52,459 nt of DNA, from assembly GCA_046724665.1 (NCBI GenBank), contig JBKOWZ010000059.1, positions 1 to 52,459 on the forward strand, in the 5' to 3' direction. Positions 23,029 through 33,900 of this stretch are shown here, piece after piece. A program made the position numbers and the translations under genes. The stretch comes from Actinocrinis sp046724665 (GTDB lineage: Bacteria > Actinomycetota > Actinomycetes > Streptomycetales > Catenulisporaceae). The number at the start of each line of letters is the position of its first letter. Position 1 is the stretch's first letter. Below the pieces are notes generated by a model that saw nothing but the letters and a program-made list of their open reading frames with translations, made no database searches and was not told where the DNA came from.

Positions 23029-24236
23029 CACGGGCTCCCCAGCGCCGCTTCGAGCTCGGCCGGATCGAGGCCGACCTCGTGCCTGGCCTCCCACCGGGCG
23101 AGCGAGGCGCGCTCGGCGCCTGCGAGGGCCGAGTCCACCTCGGCCGGGGCCTCGTCCGCGGGAAGCACCACGGACCAGCACGGAGTCAGCCGCGCGCCAC
23201 GGGCGATCTTCGCGCGGTAGGTGCCCATCCCGAGGTGGAGGCGGTCAAGGCCGCGTTCCATCGCGTAGCGCAGCGGCTCGTAGCAGGCGAGGTTGAAGTA
23301 GGCGGCCGTGTCACGCCCGACGGCCTCGTAGTCGAAGCCCGCGGAGCGCAGGAACAGTTCGTTCTCCCACTCGTAGAGCAGGGTGAACGCGACGATCCTG
23401 CCGTCGATCTCGCAGGTCAAGACCGTGGAGTGCTCGTCGAGATGGGCGGCCTGATCAGCCAGCTGACGCGCTATCACGGACTCGTCGGCTTCGTGCCCGT
23501 ACTTGCGTTGCAGATTGGCGATCAGGGGAATGAGCTGGTCGTGGCACTTGGCGAGCGGGTAGGTGGATTTCGCCGCTTCCCATCGGGCGAACTGGCGCAG
23601 TTCCTTGCGGACGTCCGCACGTCGCTGCTTCGGCAGGGCGGTGACGTAGTCGTCGATGCTGTTCCAGGCCACGTCGATGGTGGTCTGGGCGCCGACGAAC
23701 ATGCGGCGGGCCCGGGCACCCCAGTGCCCCGCGACCTGCCGGACCGTGTCGGGCAGCGCGAACATGAAGCCGGCCGCACCGCCGGCACGTTCGTGGTCGA
23801 ACTCGTTCAGCAGGAGGCGCAGTGCCCGATCCTGTTCCTCGGCCGGAGCCGTGACGTCCAGCAGCAGTTCGTTCCAGTAGGCCGCCACGGTCCCGCCGAG
23901 TACGAGGGGGTACCAGCCGCTCTCGGGCTGATCGGGCTGGCGGAATTGCGCGATCGGATCGTAGAAGTCATCGTACGAAGGGCGCCGGCGATGGTAGAAC
24001 GGCAGCGCCGCGCGCAGCACGCCATCCCGGCGAACCAGCAGATAGCTGACGGCATTCGCGTTCTCCGCGTCGTCCTCCACGGCGAGCAGCCAGGGACGGC
24101 TGAGGTAGAGCCCGCGCCCGCGAGCGACGCGCGCCCATTCGGCCGGGTCGATCGCGAGGAGCGATGTCTCCCGTGTGACACTCCAAGACGTCGGCTGCAT
24201 GGATGAGGAACCCCGTTTCCTGTCCGCGCTGATCAC
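23013..24236 (-). CDS. GNAT-fold / FemAB-like (peptidogalycan recognition family) protein
   Basis: About 407 residues from the GTG at 24236; an ATG at 24200 is the alternative. The pattern SWSVTRETSLLAIDPAEWARVA, LPFYHRRRP, WNSIDDYVTALPKQRRADVRKELR, VLTCEIDGRIVAFTLLYEWENELFLRSAGFDYE and YFNLACYEPLRYAMERGLDRLHLGMGTYRAKIARG places it in the double-GNAT family. This family includes aminoacyl-tRNA-dependent FemXAB-type peptide ligases as well as uncharacterised members. With a MetRS-like enzyme and a tRNA-binding protein in the same cluster, a tRNA-dependent amide-forming step is conceivable but unproven. Confidence 0.75.
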   Translation of the reverse strand: MISADRKRGSSSMQPTSWSVTRETSLLAIDPAEWARVARGRGLYLSRPWLLAVEDDAENANAVSYLLVRRDGVLRAALPFYHRRRPSYDDFYDPIAQFRQPDQPESGWYPLVLGGTVAAYWNELLLDVTAPAEEQDRALRLLLNEFDHERAGGAAGFMFALPDTVRQVAGHWGARARRMFVGAQTTIDVAWNSIDDYVTALPKQRRADVRKELRQFARWEAAKSTYPLAKCHDQLIPLIANLQRKYGHEADESVIARQLADQAAHLDEHSTVLTCEIDGRIVAFTLLYEWENELFLRSAGFDYEAVGRDTAAYFNLACYEPLRYAMERGLDRLHLGMGTYRAKIARGARLTPCWSVVLPADEAPAEVDSALAGAERASLARWEARHEVGLDPAELEAALGSPWCADS

Positions 24237-24284
24237 TGCCCCGTGCCCGCGCCACCCGCCCGCCCCCGGACGAGGAGTTTAACA

Positions 24285-25244
24285 GTGCACGAAGCTGTGC
24301 GACGGATGCCGGCCGGCCCCTCCGGCACCGGGATCGACGCCGCGCGGACCGTCGAGGTCGGCGACGGGATCTACGCATACGTACAGCCCGACGGGAGCTG
24401 GTACCTCAACAACGCCGGCTTCCTGGTCGATCGGGGCGGCGTCATCAGCATCGACACCGTAGCCACCGAGGCGCGTGCCCGCGCCTACCTCGGCGCGATA
24501 TCAGCAATCACCGACCGGCCGGTCCGCACGCTGGTCAACACGCACCACCACGACGACCACACCTTCGGCAACTGCCTGCTGCCCGGCGCGACCATTGTCG
24601 GCCACGAGCGCTGCCGGGAGCAGGTACTGGCCGAGGGGCCGGGCACGAACCGGGGCATCTGGACCGACATCGAGTGGGGCGATCTGGAGGTCAGCCCGCC
24701 CTTCCTGACCTACCGCACCGGCGTCACGCTCTGGTCCGGCGACCTGCGCTGCGAGGTAAGTTACGTGGGCACCGCGGCGCACACCACCAACGACTCGATC
24801 ATCCACATCCCCGAGCGCCGCGTCCTGTTCACCGGGGACCTGCTCTTCAGCGGCGGCACTCCGTTCGCCCTCGGCGGATCGGTCGCCGGGAGCATCAGGG
24901 TGCTGGAAGAGGTGGTGCGCCCGCTCGCCCCGCGCACGATCGTCCCCGGCCACGGCCCGGTGTGCGGCCCCGAGGCGATCGACACGGCCCTGGGGTACCT
25001 GCGGTTCGTGCAGGACGTCGCACGTCAGGGCACTGAGGCCGGACTCACCCCGCTGGAGGCGGCGCGGGAGGGCGGCCCCGGGCCGTACGGCGACCTGCTC
25101 GACCCGGAGCGCCTGGTCGGGAACCTGCACCGCGCCTATGCGGAACTCGCCGGCGCCGAGCCGGGAGCGCGGATCGACACCGAGCGGGCGCTGCGCGACA
25201 TGGTCGCGTACAACGGCGGACGCCCGCTGTCCTGCCACGCCTGA
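24285..25244 (+). CDS. metallo-beta-lactamase-fold hydrolase
   Basis: A 319-residue protein from the GTG at 24285 (GAGGAG 8 nt before). The metal site is NTHHHDDHTFGN (HxHxDH), followed by a His in VGTAAHTTNDSI, an Asp in LFTGDLLF and a His in VPGHGPV. Related MBL proteins hydrolyse thioesters or esters, some as release enzymes for PKSs without a thioesterase domain. Since the NRPS-PKS here has no TE, this gene is a candidate for release or editing; that link is inference. Confidence 0.83.
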   Translation: MHEAVRRMPAGPSGTGIDAARTVEVGDGIYAYVQPDGSWYLNNAGFLVDRGGVISIDTVATEARARAYLGAISAITDRPVRTLVNTHHHDDHTFGNCLLPGATIVGHERCREQVLAEGPGTNRGIWTDIEWGDLEVSPPFLTYRTGVTLWSGDLRCEVSYVGTAAHTTNDSIIHIPERRVLFTGDLLFSGGTPFALGGSVAGSIRVLEEVVRPLAPRTIVPGHGPVCGPEAIDTALGYLRFVQDVARQGTEAGLTPLEAAREGGPGPYGDLLDPERLVGNLHRAYAELAGAEPGARIDTERALRDMVAYNGGRPLSCHA

Positions 25245-25277
25245 TCACAGGACTCTTATCCAATATTCGGGCACTGC

Positions 25278-25306
25278 TTGACAGCTGATCAACGCTCGGC
25301 AAGCAT
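25278..25306 (+). promoter_or_regulatory. candidate promoter of the EhpF/EhpG/NRPS-PKS/RidA operon
   Basis: TTGACA (25278-25283), a 17-bp spacer and AAGCAT (25301-25306), about 60 bp before the first start codon. The -35 is consensus and the -10 is modest. Confidence 0.45.
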
Positions 25307-25365
25307 GAAAACGCCTCGTGTCGGCTATGTCTGCAATGTGCCCTGATATTCGTGTCCGAAAGGCT

Positions 25366-26475
25366 ATGTCACCGATGACGATCGGCGCCGATCCGGTACT
25401 CGACTGCCCGGCCGACCAGATCCCGCGGCCCGAGGAATTGATCCAGGCGGCCATGCGGTGGCACTTCGGGCCCGAGACCGGCTCGGCCTTCTGGCTAGAG
25501 CGCGCCGAGAAGCTGGACTTCGACCCGCTGCGCGACGTGCGCACCCTCGACGACCTGAGCCTCTTCCCCAATCTCGTCAACGAGCTGCGCGGCCTGCGGG
25601 TCGAGGATCTGGTGCCCCGGGGCTTCGACCCGGCCAGGGACCTGTTCGGCGTCTTCGAGAGCGGCGGCACCACCGGCGCGCCCAAGAGCGTCGCCTGCAC
25701 CTTCGACTGGCTGAACCGCTGGCTGGAGTACGACTCGCGCGACATGGACGCGTGGGGCGTGCCGCGCGGGCTCAACTGGCTCGTCACGGTGCCGAGCGGC
25801 CCGCACATGGCCGCGTCGCGGCCGCGCGCCCAGCTGCGCCGGCGCGGCGGGATCCTGTTCACCATCGACATGGACCCGCGCTGGGTCAAGAAATGCATCG
25901 CCGCCGGCAAGACCGCGGAAGCAGAGCTTTACGTCGATCACCTGCTCGAGCAGGCCGCGTACGTGCTGCGGGCCCAGGACGTCGGCCTGCTGACCATGTC
26001 CCCGCCGCTGCTCGAACGGCTGGCCCGCGACCAGGAACTGGTCGATCTGGTCAACCGCAAGGTCCACATGATCATGTGGCAGGGCGCGCACATGGACGCC
26101 GACACCCGCCACCTGCTGCGCACCGAGGTCTTCCCGGACGTCAAGATCCGCGGCTTCTACGGCAGCACCATGGTCCTCGGCGGCGCGTTCGAGCGGCCGG
26201 GCCTGAGCGATGAAGAGCCCTGCGTCTTCGACCCGTTCAGCCCGTACATCTCGTTCCGCGTCATCGACCCCGAGACCGGGCGGGCCGTGCCGTACGGCGA
26301 GCGCGGCAGGGTCGTGATGAACCACGTCAGCAAGGGCCAGCTGCTGCCGAACAACCTCGAGCGCGACACCGCCGTGCGGGTGCCGGCGCCGCCTGGCCGG
26401 TTCGGCGACTCGGTCGCCGAGGTGCGGCCGGTGGACACCTTCGACGACGAGCCGGTCATCGAGGGCGTCTACTGA
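25366..26475 (+). CDS. EhpF-like adenylate-forming enzyme
   Basis: About 369 residues from the ATG at 25366; an ATG at 25375 is also possible. It has the P-loop-like FESGGTTGAPKSVACT (about residue 105), FYGSTMVLGG, and the YISFRVIDPETGRAVPYGERGRVVMN region of shortened AMP-forming enzymes related to EhpF of griseoluteate biosynthesis. EhpF adenylates a carboxylate that EhpG then reduces to an aldehyde. The stop overlaps the start of the following ALDH-like gene (TGATG), repeating that pairing. The substrate acid is unknown. Confidence 0.8.
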   Translation: MSPMTIGADPVLDCPADQIPRPEELIQAAMRWHFGPETGSAFWLERAEKLDFDPLRDVRTLDDLSLFPNLVNELRGLRVEDLVPRGFDPARDLFGVFESGGTTGAPKSVACTFDWLNRWLEYDSRDMDAWGVPRGLNWLVTVPSGPHMAASRPRAQLRRRGGILFTIDMDPRWVKKCIAAGKTAEAELYVDHLLEQAAYVLRAQDVGLLTMSPPLLERLARDQELVDLVNRKVHMIMWQGAHMDADTRHLLRTEVFPDVKIRGFYGSTMVLGGAFERPGLSDEEPCVFDPFSPYISFRVIDPETGRAVPYGERGRVVMNHVSKGQLLPNNLERDTAVRVPAPPGRFGDSVAEVRPVDTFDDEPVIEGVY

Positions 26476-27851
26476 TGCCGCCTGAACCGTTGCACCAGAT
26501 CGAGGCGCTCGGACCACGCGGGCCTTACCGTGCGCACAACCGGCTGACGGTGACCGACGTCGCCGAGACCCCGGTCGCCGAGCTGAGCCTGGTGCCGAGG
26601 CTGTTCGTGCACCGGAGCCTGGCGGCGCTGCGGCAGGCGCGGAGCCTGGAGACCGACAAGCGCATCGCGGCGCTGGCACAGGCCGGCGGCCTCTTCGCCG
26701 AGGCCACGCTGAGCGGGCACTCGCCCGAGGAGTATCAGTACACGGTCAGCCGTGTCAGTGGGCTGCCGATCTCGATGGTTCGCGCCGCGACCGTGAAGAT
26801 CGCCACGGCCGCGCAGCAGGCGTACGCGACCGCGCAGTGCGCGCTGCCCGGCGCGGCGGTCAACCACTGGAGCGATCCGGCGACACGCGGCGGTCGTGCG
26901 GTGTGGACGCGTCGCGGCGACGTCTTCGCCGTGCACGCCTCCGGCAACCAGCCCGGCGTACACGCACTCTGGCTGGAGGCGCTGGCGCTCGGGTACCGCG
27001 TAGCCGTGCGTCCGTCGCAACGCGAGCCGTTCACCGCGCACCGGCTGATCACCGCGCTGCGCGAGGCCGGTTTCGGCGACGATCACGTAGTGCTGCTGCC
27101 CACCGAGCATGCGGTGGCCGACGCCGTCATCGAGGGCGCCAACCGCGCGATCGTCTACGGCGGCGACGAAGTGGTGCGGAAGTACGCGACCAGTTCGTCG
27201 GTGCTCCCACAGGGGCCGGGGCGCTCGAAGATCCTGATCACCGGCCGGGACTGGCGGCCGCATCTGGACACCGTGGTCGCCTCGGTGACCGAGCTGGCCG
27301 GGACCAGCTGCGTCAACACCACGGCGGTCTTCGCCGAGCACGATCCTTCCGGCCTGGCCGAGGCGCTCGCGCAGCGGCTCGCCGCCCTGCCGAGCCTGCC
27401 GCCCGAGGACGAGAAGGCGGTGCTGCCGGTCAAGACGCCGGCCGTCGCGCGGTCCGTCGAGCGGTCCCTGCTCAGCCGGGTCGGTGGTGCGAAGGCCTGG
27501 CTCGGCGGCGAGGGCATCGTGCACGAGTTGGGCGACGGCGGCGCGGTGCTGCGTCCCGCGGTCTTCGAGGTGGACGACGCGGCGGCGGGGCAGACCGGGA
27601 TCGAGATGGGGTTCCCCTGCGTCTGGGTCGCCCCCTGGTCCGGCCGCGACGGCGTCGCGCCGCTGCGCGACACGCTGGTGCTGACCGCGGTGACCGAGGA
27701 CGAGCGGCTGGTCGAGTCGCTGGTGTCCGAGCCCACGATCCACAACGTGTACCTGGGCGACCACCCCACGCACTGGTTCCGCCAGGGCGTGCCGCATGAC
27801 GGGTACCTCGCCGAGTTCCTGATGCGCACCAAGACGGTGATCCGCGACTGA
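26475..27851 (+). CDS. EhpG-like aldehyde dehydrogenase / acyl reductase
   Basis: A 458-residue ALDH-fold protein. Seen are NAD-site residues around VFAVHASGNQPGVHALWLEALALGYRVAVRPS, and the catalytic Cys in AGTSCVNTTAVF (about 281). It is related to LuxC/EhpG-type reductases that take an activated acyl group to an aldehyde. It overlaps the adenylating enzyme by one base and precedes the NRPS-PKS by 57 bp. Together they should convert a carboxylate (free or on a carrier) to an aldehyde that could condense with a hydrazine; the condensation is inference. Confidence 0.8.
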   Translation: MPPEPLHQIEALGPRGPYRAHNRLTVTDVAETPVAELSLVPRLFVHRSLAALRQARSLETDKRIAALAQAGGLFAEATLSGHSPEEYQYTVSRVSGLPISMVRAATVKIATAAQQAYATAQCALPGAAVNHWSDPATRGGRAVWTRRGDVFAVHASGNQPGVHALWLEALALGYRVAVRPSQREPFTAHRLITALREAGFGDDHVVLLPTEHAVADAVIEGANRAIVYGGDEVVRKYATSSSVLPQGPGRSKILITGRDWRPHLDTVVASVTELAGTSCVNTTAVFAEHDPSGLAEALAQRLAALPSLPPEDEKAVLPVKTPAVARSVERSLLSRVGGAKAWLGGEGIVHELGDGGAVLRPAVFEVDDAAAGQTGIEMGFPCVWVAPWSGRDGVAPLRDTLVLTAVTEDERLVESLVSEPTIHNVYLGDHPTHWFRQGVPHDGYLAEFLMRTKTVIRD

Positions 27852-27908
27852 ATCGTCCGGCGCGCGGTGCCCCGATCACAGGCGAAGAATCTACGGGGGT
27901 AGATCATC

Positions 27909-30900
27909 ATGCAGTTGGAGCCTTCGACGACGACCGCGCCGGGCGTGCTGGTCGGGCCGCAGCGCGTGTGGCCGGCACCGTTCGGCCTGCCCGGACTGGT
28001 ACGCATCAGTGCACAGCGATCACCCGGCGCCATAGCCCTGATCGACGAGGAGGGGACGCTCAGCTACGCCGAACTTGAGGCGGAGTCCGACGCGCTCGCG
28101 GCTCGGCTACGGCGGTCCGGCGGGCGCCGCGGCGACCTCGTCGCCGTCTGCATGCGCCGTGGACGCGCCATGGTGGTCGCCCTACTCGCCGCGGCCAAGG
28201 CCGGGATGCCGTACCTGCCGCTGTCCACCGACGACCCGCAGGCCCGCCGGGACCTGCTGCTCGACCTCGCGCAGGCGCGTTACGCGCTGGTCGATGCCGG
28301 CACTGCGCAGCTGGTGCGCGAGCGTCCCGGCCTTGAGGCGCTTCAGGTCGAGCTCGGCTCGGCACGCTTCGAGTCCTGGTCCGCGCTGGAGCCGTGCGCC
28401 GAGGACGACGCCGTCTACGTACTCTTCACTTCCGGGACTACTGGCACGCCCAAGGGCGTGGTCGTCCCGTCCGACGCGTTGGTGAACCGCCTCTGCTGGA
28501 TGCACGAGGCCTTCGGCTTCCGCGCCGAGGATCGTTTCCTACAGAAGACCCCTTATACCTTCGACGTCAGCGGCTGGGAGCTGTGGAGCCCGCTGATCGC
28601 CGGCGCGGCCATGGTGCTGCCGCCGCCGGGCGCTCATCTCGACCCCGCCCGGATGGCGCGGTACATCACCGACCACCGCGTGACGCTGTGCCACTTCGTG
28701 CCGTCGATGCTCGCCGAGTTCCTGCGGCGGCCCGAGGCGGCCGAGTGCGGCTCGCTGCGCGCGGTGTTCTGTAGCGGCGAGGAACTGATGCCTCGTCACG
28801 TGCGCGAGTTCCGGGCGGTGCTCGGCGCCGTCGAGCTGCACAACCTCTACGGGCCCACCGAGGCGGCGATCGACGTCACCCACTGGCCGTGCCCGGCCGA
28901 CGGGGACGTGGAACGTACCCTGATCGGCTCTCCGATCAGCAACTGCACGCTCGTCGTACTCGACGAGGACCGCACGCCGACGCCGCCGGGCGCGGTCGGC
29001 GAGCTCGCGATCGGCGGCGTGCCGCTGGCCACCGGTTATCTCGGGCAGCCGGAGCTGACCGCGCGATCGTTCATCGAGGCGCCGCCATGGTCCCCGGTCC
29101 CCCGGCTGTACCTGACCGGAGATCTGGTCCGGCAGAGGCCGGAAGGGATCGAATTCCTCGGCCGCAAGGACGCCCAGGTGAAGATCCGCGGCCAGCGGGT
29201 CGAGCTCACGGCCGTCGAGGACGCGCTGTGCGCGCTGGACGACGTGACAGCCGCGGCGGCGGTCGCGTTGGATCGCGGCGCCGGGCAGGAGTTGTGCGCG
29301 CTGGTCGTCCTGGCGCCCGGCGCGGACGGCGTCAACGGCGTGCGCGCCGAACTGCGTCGCATGCTGCCCGACAGTCATGTACCCACACTGATTTTTCCCG
29401 TCGCGCAGATCGCGCTCGGTTCCAGCGGCAAGCTCGACCGGCGCAAGGCCGCCGAGCGCGCCGCCGAACTGGCCGAGTCGCTCGGTGCGAGCGAGGCTCC
29501 CGGGGGCGACGACCTGGCGGCCCGGCTCTGGTTCGAGGCGACCGGGGCGTACCCGGCCGACGCCTCGCTCGGTTTCCTGGACGCCGGCGGGCACAGCCTC
29601 ACGGCGGTCCGGCTCGTCGGTCTGGTCCTGGCGCGTTGCGGCGTACGTCTCCCGCTGCGCGAACTGCTGCGCGCCAACATGTCGCTCGCCGATTTGCGCG
29701 CGTTCCTCGCCACGACCGTTCCGGCGGAGGCTGACGCACAGGTGGATGCAGTACCCGCTGACGCGGCGCTCTCCCCGCAGCAGCACGGCCTTTGGGTCTG
29801 GTCGCGGCTCTTCCCCGACTGCCCCGCGTACAACGTCACGGCAGTGCTCGAACTCGATCGGCACGTTGATGTGTCACGCCTTGAACGCGCCGTGAATGCC
29901 CTGATTCGATACCACCCCGCGCTGCGTACGACGTTCCACGACTCGCCAGAAGGCGTGCGGCGCCGAGTGCATCCGACCGATGAGGCTGCGGTGCGGGTGG
30001 CCGTCGGCTCGGACGAGGGCGTGCGCACCGACGTCCTCGACCACCATTTCGCTGCCGACCGGCTGCCACGTCTCGCCGTCGGCGTCCAGCGCTCCCCCGC
30101 GGCTCAAGGCGACACGGTCCTGCTCGCCATCGACCACCTGGTCTCCGACCAGCGCACCCTCGACCTGGTGCTGGCCGAACTCAGCGAGCGATACGCGGGT
30201 CGGCGGCCGGTAGGCGGGCAGGCGCAGCACGTCGCCGTCGAGCCGACCAGCCGCGAGCGGCGGGAACGCGACCTGGCGTACTGGCGGGACCGGCTTCACG
30301 ACGCGCCGCGCACGCTCAGCCTGCCTTGGCAGCGCGAGCATCCGCAGGTGGCGAACTATCGCGGCGCCAGCATCGATCTGGACCTCGGTGCGCAGGGAAC
30401 CGATGCGGTCGAACAGTTCGGCGCCGCGGTCCGAGTCAGCCCGTTCGCGCTGACGCTCACTGCGTTCGCGCGCCGTCTCGGCCTGTGGAGCGGCACCGAC
30501 GACGTCGTGGTCGGCGTCCCGATGACCGGCCGCGAATCGCCGGCCGAGCAAGACGCGGTCGGCTTCTATGTACGCACCCTGCCGGTTCGGTTGCAGGGTG
30601 CTGTCGAGCGAGGTGCCGAGCTTGCCGTCACGGCCGTCGCCGAGGCCGTGTACGAGGCCGCCGAGCACGCAGCGGTCTCGTTCGAGGAGATCGTCGAGCA
30701 CGTCGGCGGCGCGCGCGACCTGACGCACAATCCGCTCTTCCGCGTCTGGTGCAACGACATCAGCCGGGAGGCGGCGCCGGAACGGTTCGGCGAGGCCGCC
30801 GCGCGCCTGCTGCATCCGCCGGCCCGATGGTCGCTGTTCGACCTGGGCCTGTACCTGCTGCGAGGCGAATCCGGCACGCTGAGCCTGCGGCTGGTGTACG

Positions 30901-33900
30901 GCACGCACCTGTGGTCCGAGCAGATCGCCGCGCAGTTCCTGCGTCAGTGCCGCGACGACCTGTTGCGTGCGGCCGGACAGGAGGACGCCCGCACGCAGGC
31001 CGAGCCGGAAGCCGTGGCTGCCGCGAACGTCGGCGGGACCTGCGGCGACCTCGTCGCGCGCGTTCGCACGCACGCGCGGCTGACCCCGGACCGCGTCGCG
31101 ATTTCCGCGCCACAGCGACAGATCACATATAAGGAGCTCTGGCAGCGCACGCTGCGGATCAGCGCCGCAGTGCGCGAACGTGTCAGCGGCACCGCTCCTG
31201 TCGTCGGCGTGCTGGCACGACGGCGCTCGGAGTTGGCCGAAACCGTCCTCGGCTGCTGGCACGCAGGCGCGGCGCCACTGCTGATCGACGCCGACGCGCC
31301 GCAGCAGTGGCGCACCGCCGCGCTCGGCGCCGCCGACGCCGCGTTCGTGATCGATGTCGGCGACGCACCCGACCCGATCGAAGCATCCGCCCCGGACACT
31401 CCGGCGTTCGAATGGTCAGCCGACAGGGTCGGGCACGTTCTGCTCACCTCCGGCACCACGGGCAAACCAGCCGTCGTACCCCTTCCCGCCGACGCGTTGC
31501 CCGCAGTCCTCGACGGATACGCACAGGCGCTCGGCCTGACAGCGGACGACGTCTTCGCCTTCACCACGCCGCCCGACCACGACCCCGTCTTCCGCGATCT
31601 GCTGCTGCCGCTGCTGCTCGGCGCGACCGTGCACGTCGGCGCGGCCGGGGACTACGCGCAACGCCGGATCCCGCGCTGGCTGGACGAGATCGGTGCGACG
31701 GTGCTGCACGTCACGCCGTCCCAAGGCGCGCTGCTTGCCGCAGCACACGTAGACGGAACGCTGCCGTCGCTTCGCCGCGTGGTCTTCCACGGGGACCAGC
31801 TGCGCTACGGCGCCGTCGCGGCGCTACGACGGCTCGCCCCTTCCGCAGAGCTCTACAACCTCTACGGCACCACGGAGACGCCTCAAGCCAGTGGGCTGCG
31901 ACGGATCGCCGCCGAAGAGCGCGGCGCGGCACAGGCAGGCGTGCCCATCGCGGCGTCCGCTCCACACCGGACGATCACAGTACTCGGACCCGATGCCGTC
32001 GCCGCGCCGGGCGTCCTCGGCGAGATCACGGTGACCGGCGCGGGCGTCACCGGCCGCTATCGGACCGGCGATCTCGGACGGCTGCGCGCGGATGGGCTGA
32101 TCGACGTGGTCGGCCGCGCGGATCGCCAAGCGTCGGTCGGCGGGCACCGCGTCCAGATCGACAACGTGGAGGCGGCGCTGCGTGCCGTCCCGGGCGTCGC
32201 GAACTGCCATGCCGAAGTCGAGCACGGCACCTCGCGGCTGGTCGCCTGGTGGACCGGACCGGCCGTGCTGAGCAGCGCCGAGATCCTGGCCGACCTGCGC
32301 CGGCGGCTTCCCGAGGCCGAGGTGCCCGCGCGGCTGCGCCGGGTTGACGCGATACTGCTGACCGCGCGCGGCAAGGTGGACGTCGAGGCGCTGCGGCAGG
32401 CCGGCACCCGGCCGGACCCGGGGCAGTCTTCTGCCGTCGCCGACACGAGCGTGCTGGACCTGCTGCTGCGGCACGCGGCCGAGCTACAGCCCGGCCTGCG
32501 CCTGGAACCGGACGACGACTTCTTCGAGGCGGGCCTCACGTCGCTCGGCCTGCTGCGCCTGTACGACGCCGTGACGGCTGACGCCGGACGGAACGGCGCC
32601 GCGGTGGCGCTCACGATCGCCGACTTCTTCCGCTTCCCGACCGCGCGCCGCCTGGCCCAGCACGCCGTTTCGGTGCGACCGGAACGCCGCCGAGACCGCG
32701 CGCAGGGTGCTGCGAGCATGGGGATCGAACCGATCGCCGTCGTCGGCCTGGCGGCGCGGGTGCCGGACGCGGGTTCGGTGGACGAGTTCTGGGCGAACCT
32801 GCTGGCCGGACGCAACAGCATCCACCGGCTGACCGAGTGGCAGCTGCTCGACGCCGGCGAGTCGGCCAAGACGATCGCGGCGCCCAACTACATCAGGGCC
32901 CGGCCGCTGCTCGACGACGTGTGGGGCTTCGACCACGAATACTTCGGGATCTCCCGGCGCGAGAGCACGCTGCGCAACCCGCAGCACCGCCTCTTCCTCG
33001 AACTCTGCGACACCGCGTTGCAGAGCGCGGGCACGGTGCCCGACCGGTTCGGCGGGACCATCGGCGTCTACGGCGGCAGCGCGACCGACCGGTTCCTCGA
33101 GGACCACTTCCGGGCCGATCCGCAGCTGATGGACCAGGTCGGCGAGACGGTCGCGCTCATCTCGAACAACGTCGACTTCCTGCCCTCGTACGCCTCCTAC
33201 CGCCTCGGCCTGCGCGGGCCGGCCGTGGCCGTGCGCACCGCGTGTTCGACCTCGCTGGTCGCCGTCCATCTGGCCTGCCAGGCGCTGCGGACCGGCGACT
33301 GCGACCTGGCGCTGGCCGGCGGCGTGGAGATCGAGACCCCTTACGGACGCGGCTATCTGCACGTCGAGGGCGGCATCGACAGCAGGGACGGCGTCTGCCG
33401 TCCGCTGGACGCCGAGGCGAGCGGCACGGTGTTCGGCAGCGGAGGCGGCGTCGTGGCGCTCAAGCGGCTCTCGGACGCGCGGCGGGACGGGGACGTGGTG
33501 CTCGCCGTGCTCCTCGGCTCGGCGGTCAACAACGACGGCCCGGACCGGGCCGGTTTCACCACGCCGAGCAGCGACGGCCAGAGCCGGGTGATCGCCGAGG
33601 CGATCGCGGCGTCCGGCATCGACTCCGCCTCGATCTCCTACGTCGAGCTGCACGGCACCGGTACCCAGATCGGCGACCCTGTCGAGATCCGCGGCCTGCA
33701 CCGCGGCATGGAGCTGACCGCGCGCGGCGAGCTGAGGCCCGGAAGCTGCCTCGTCGGGTCGGTGAAGTCGAACATCGGCCACCTCGGTCCCGGCAGCGGC
33801 GTCGTCGGCCTGATCAAGACGGTGCTCGCGCTGCACCACGAGACGATCCCGCCGACCGCCAACCTGCGCACGGTCAACCCTCGCCTCGGCCTGGAGCGCA

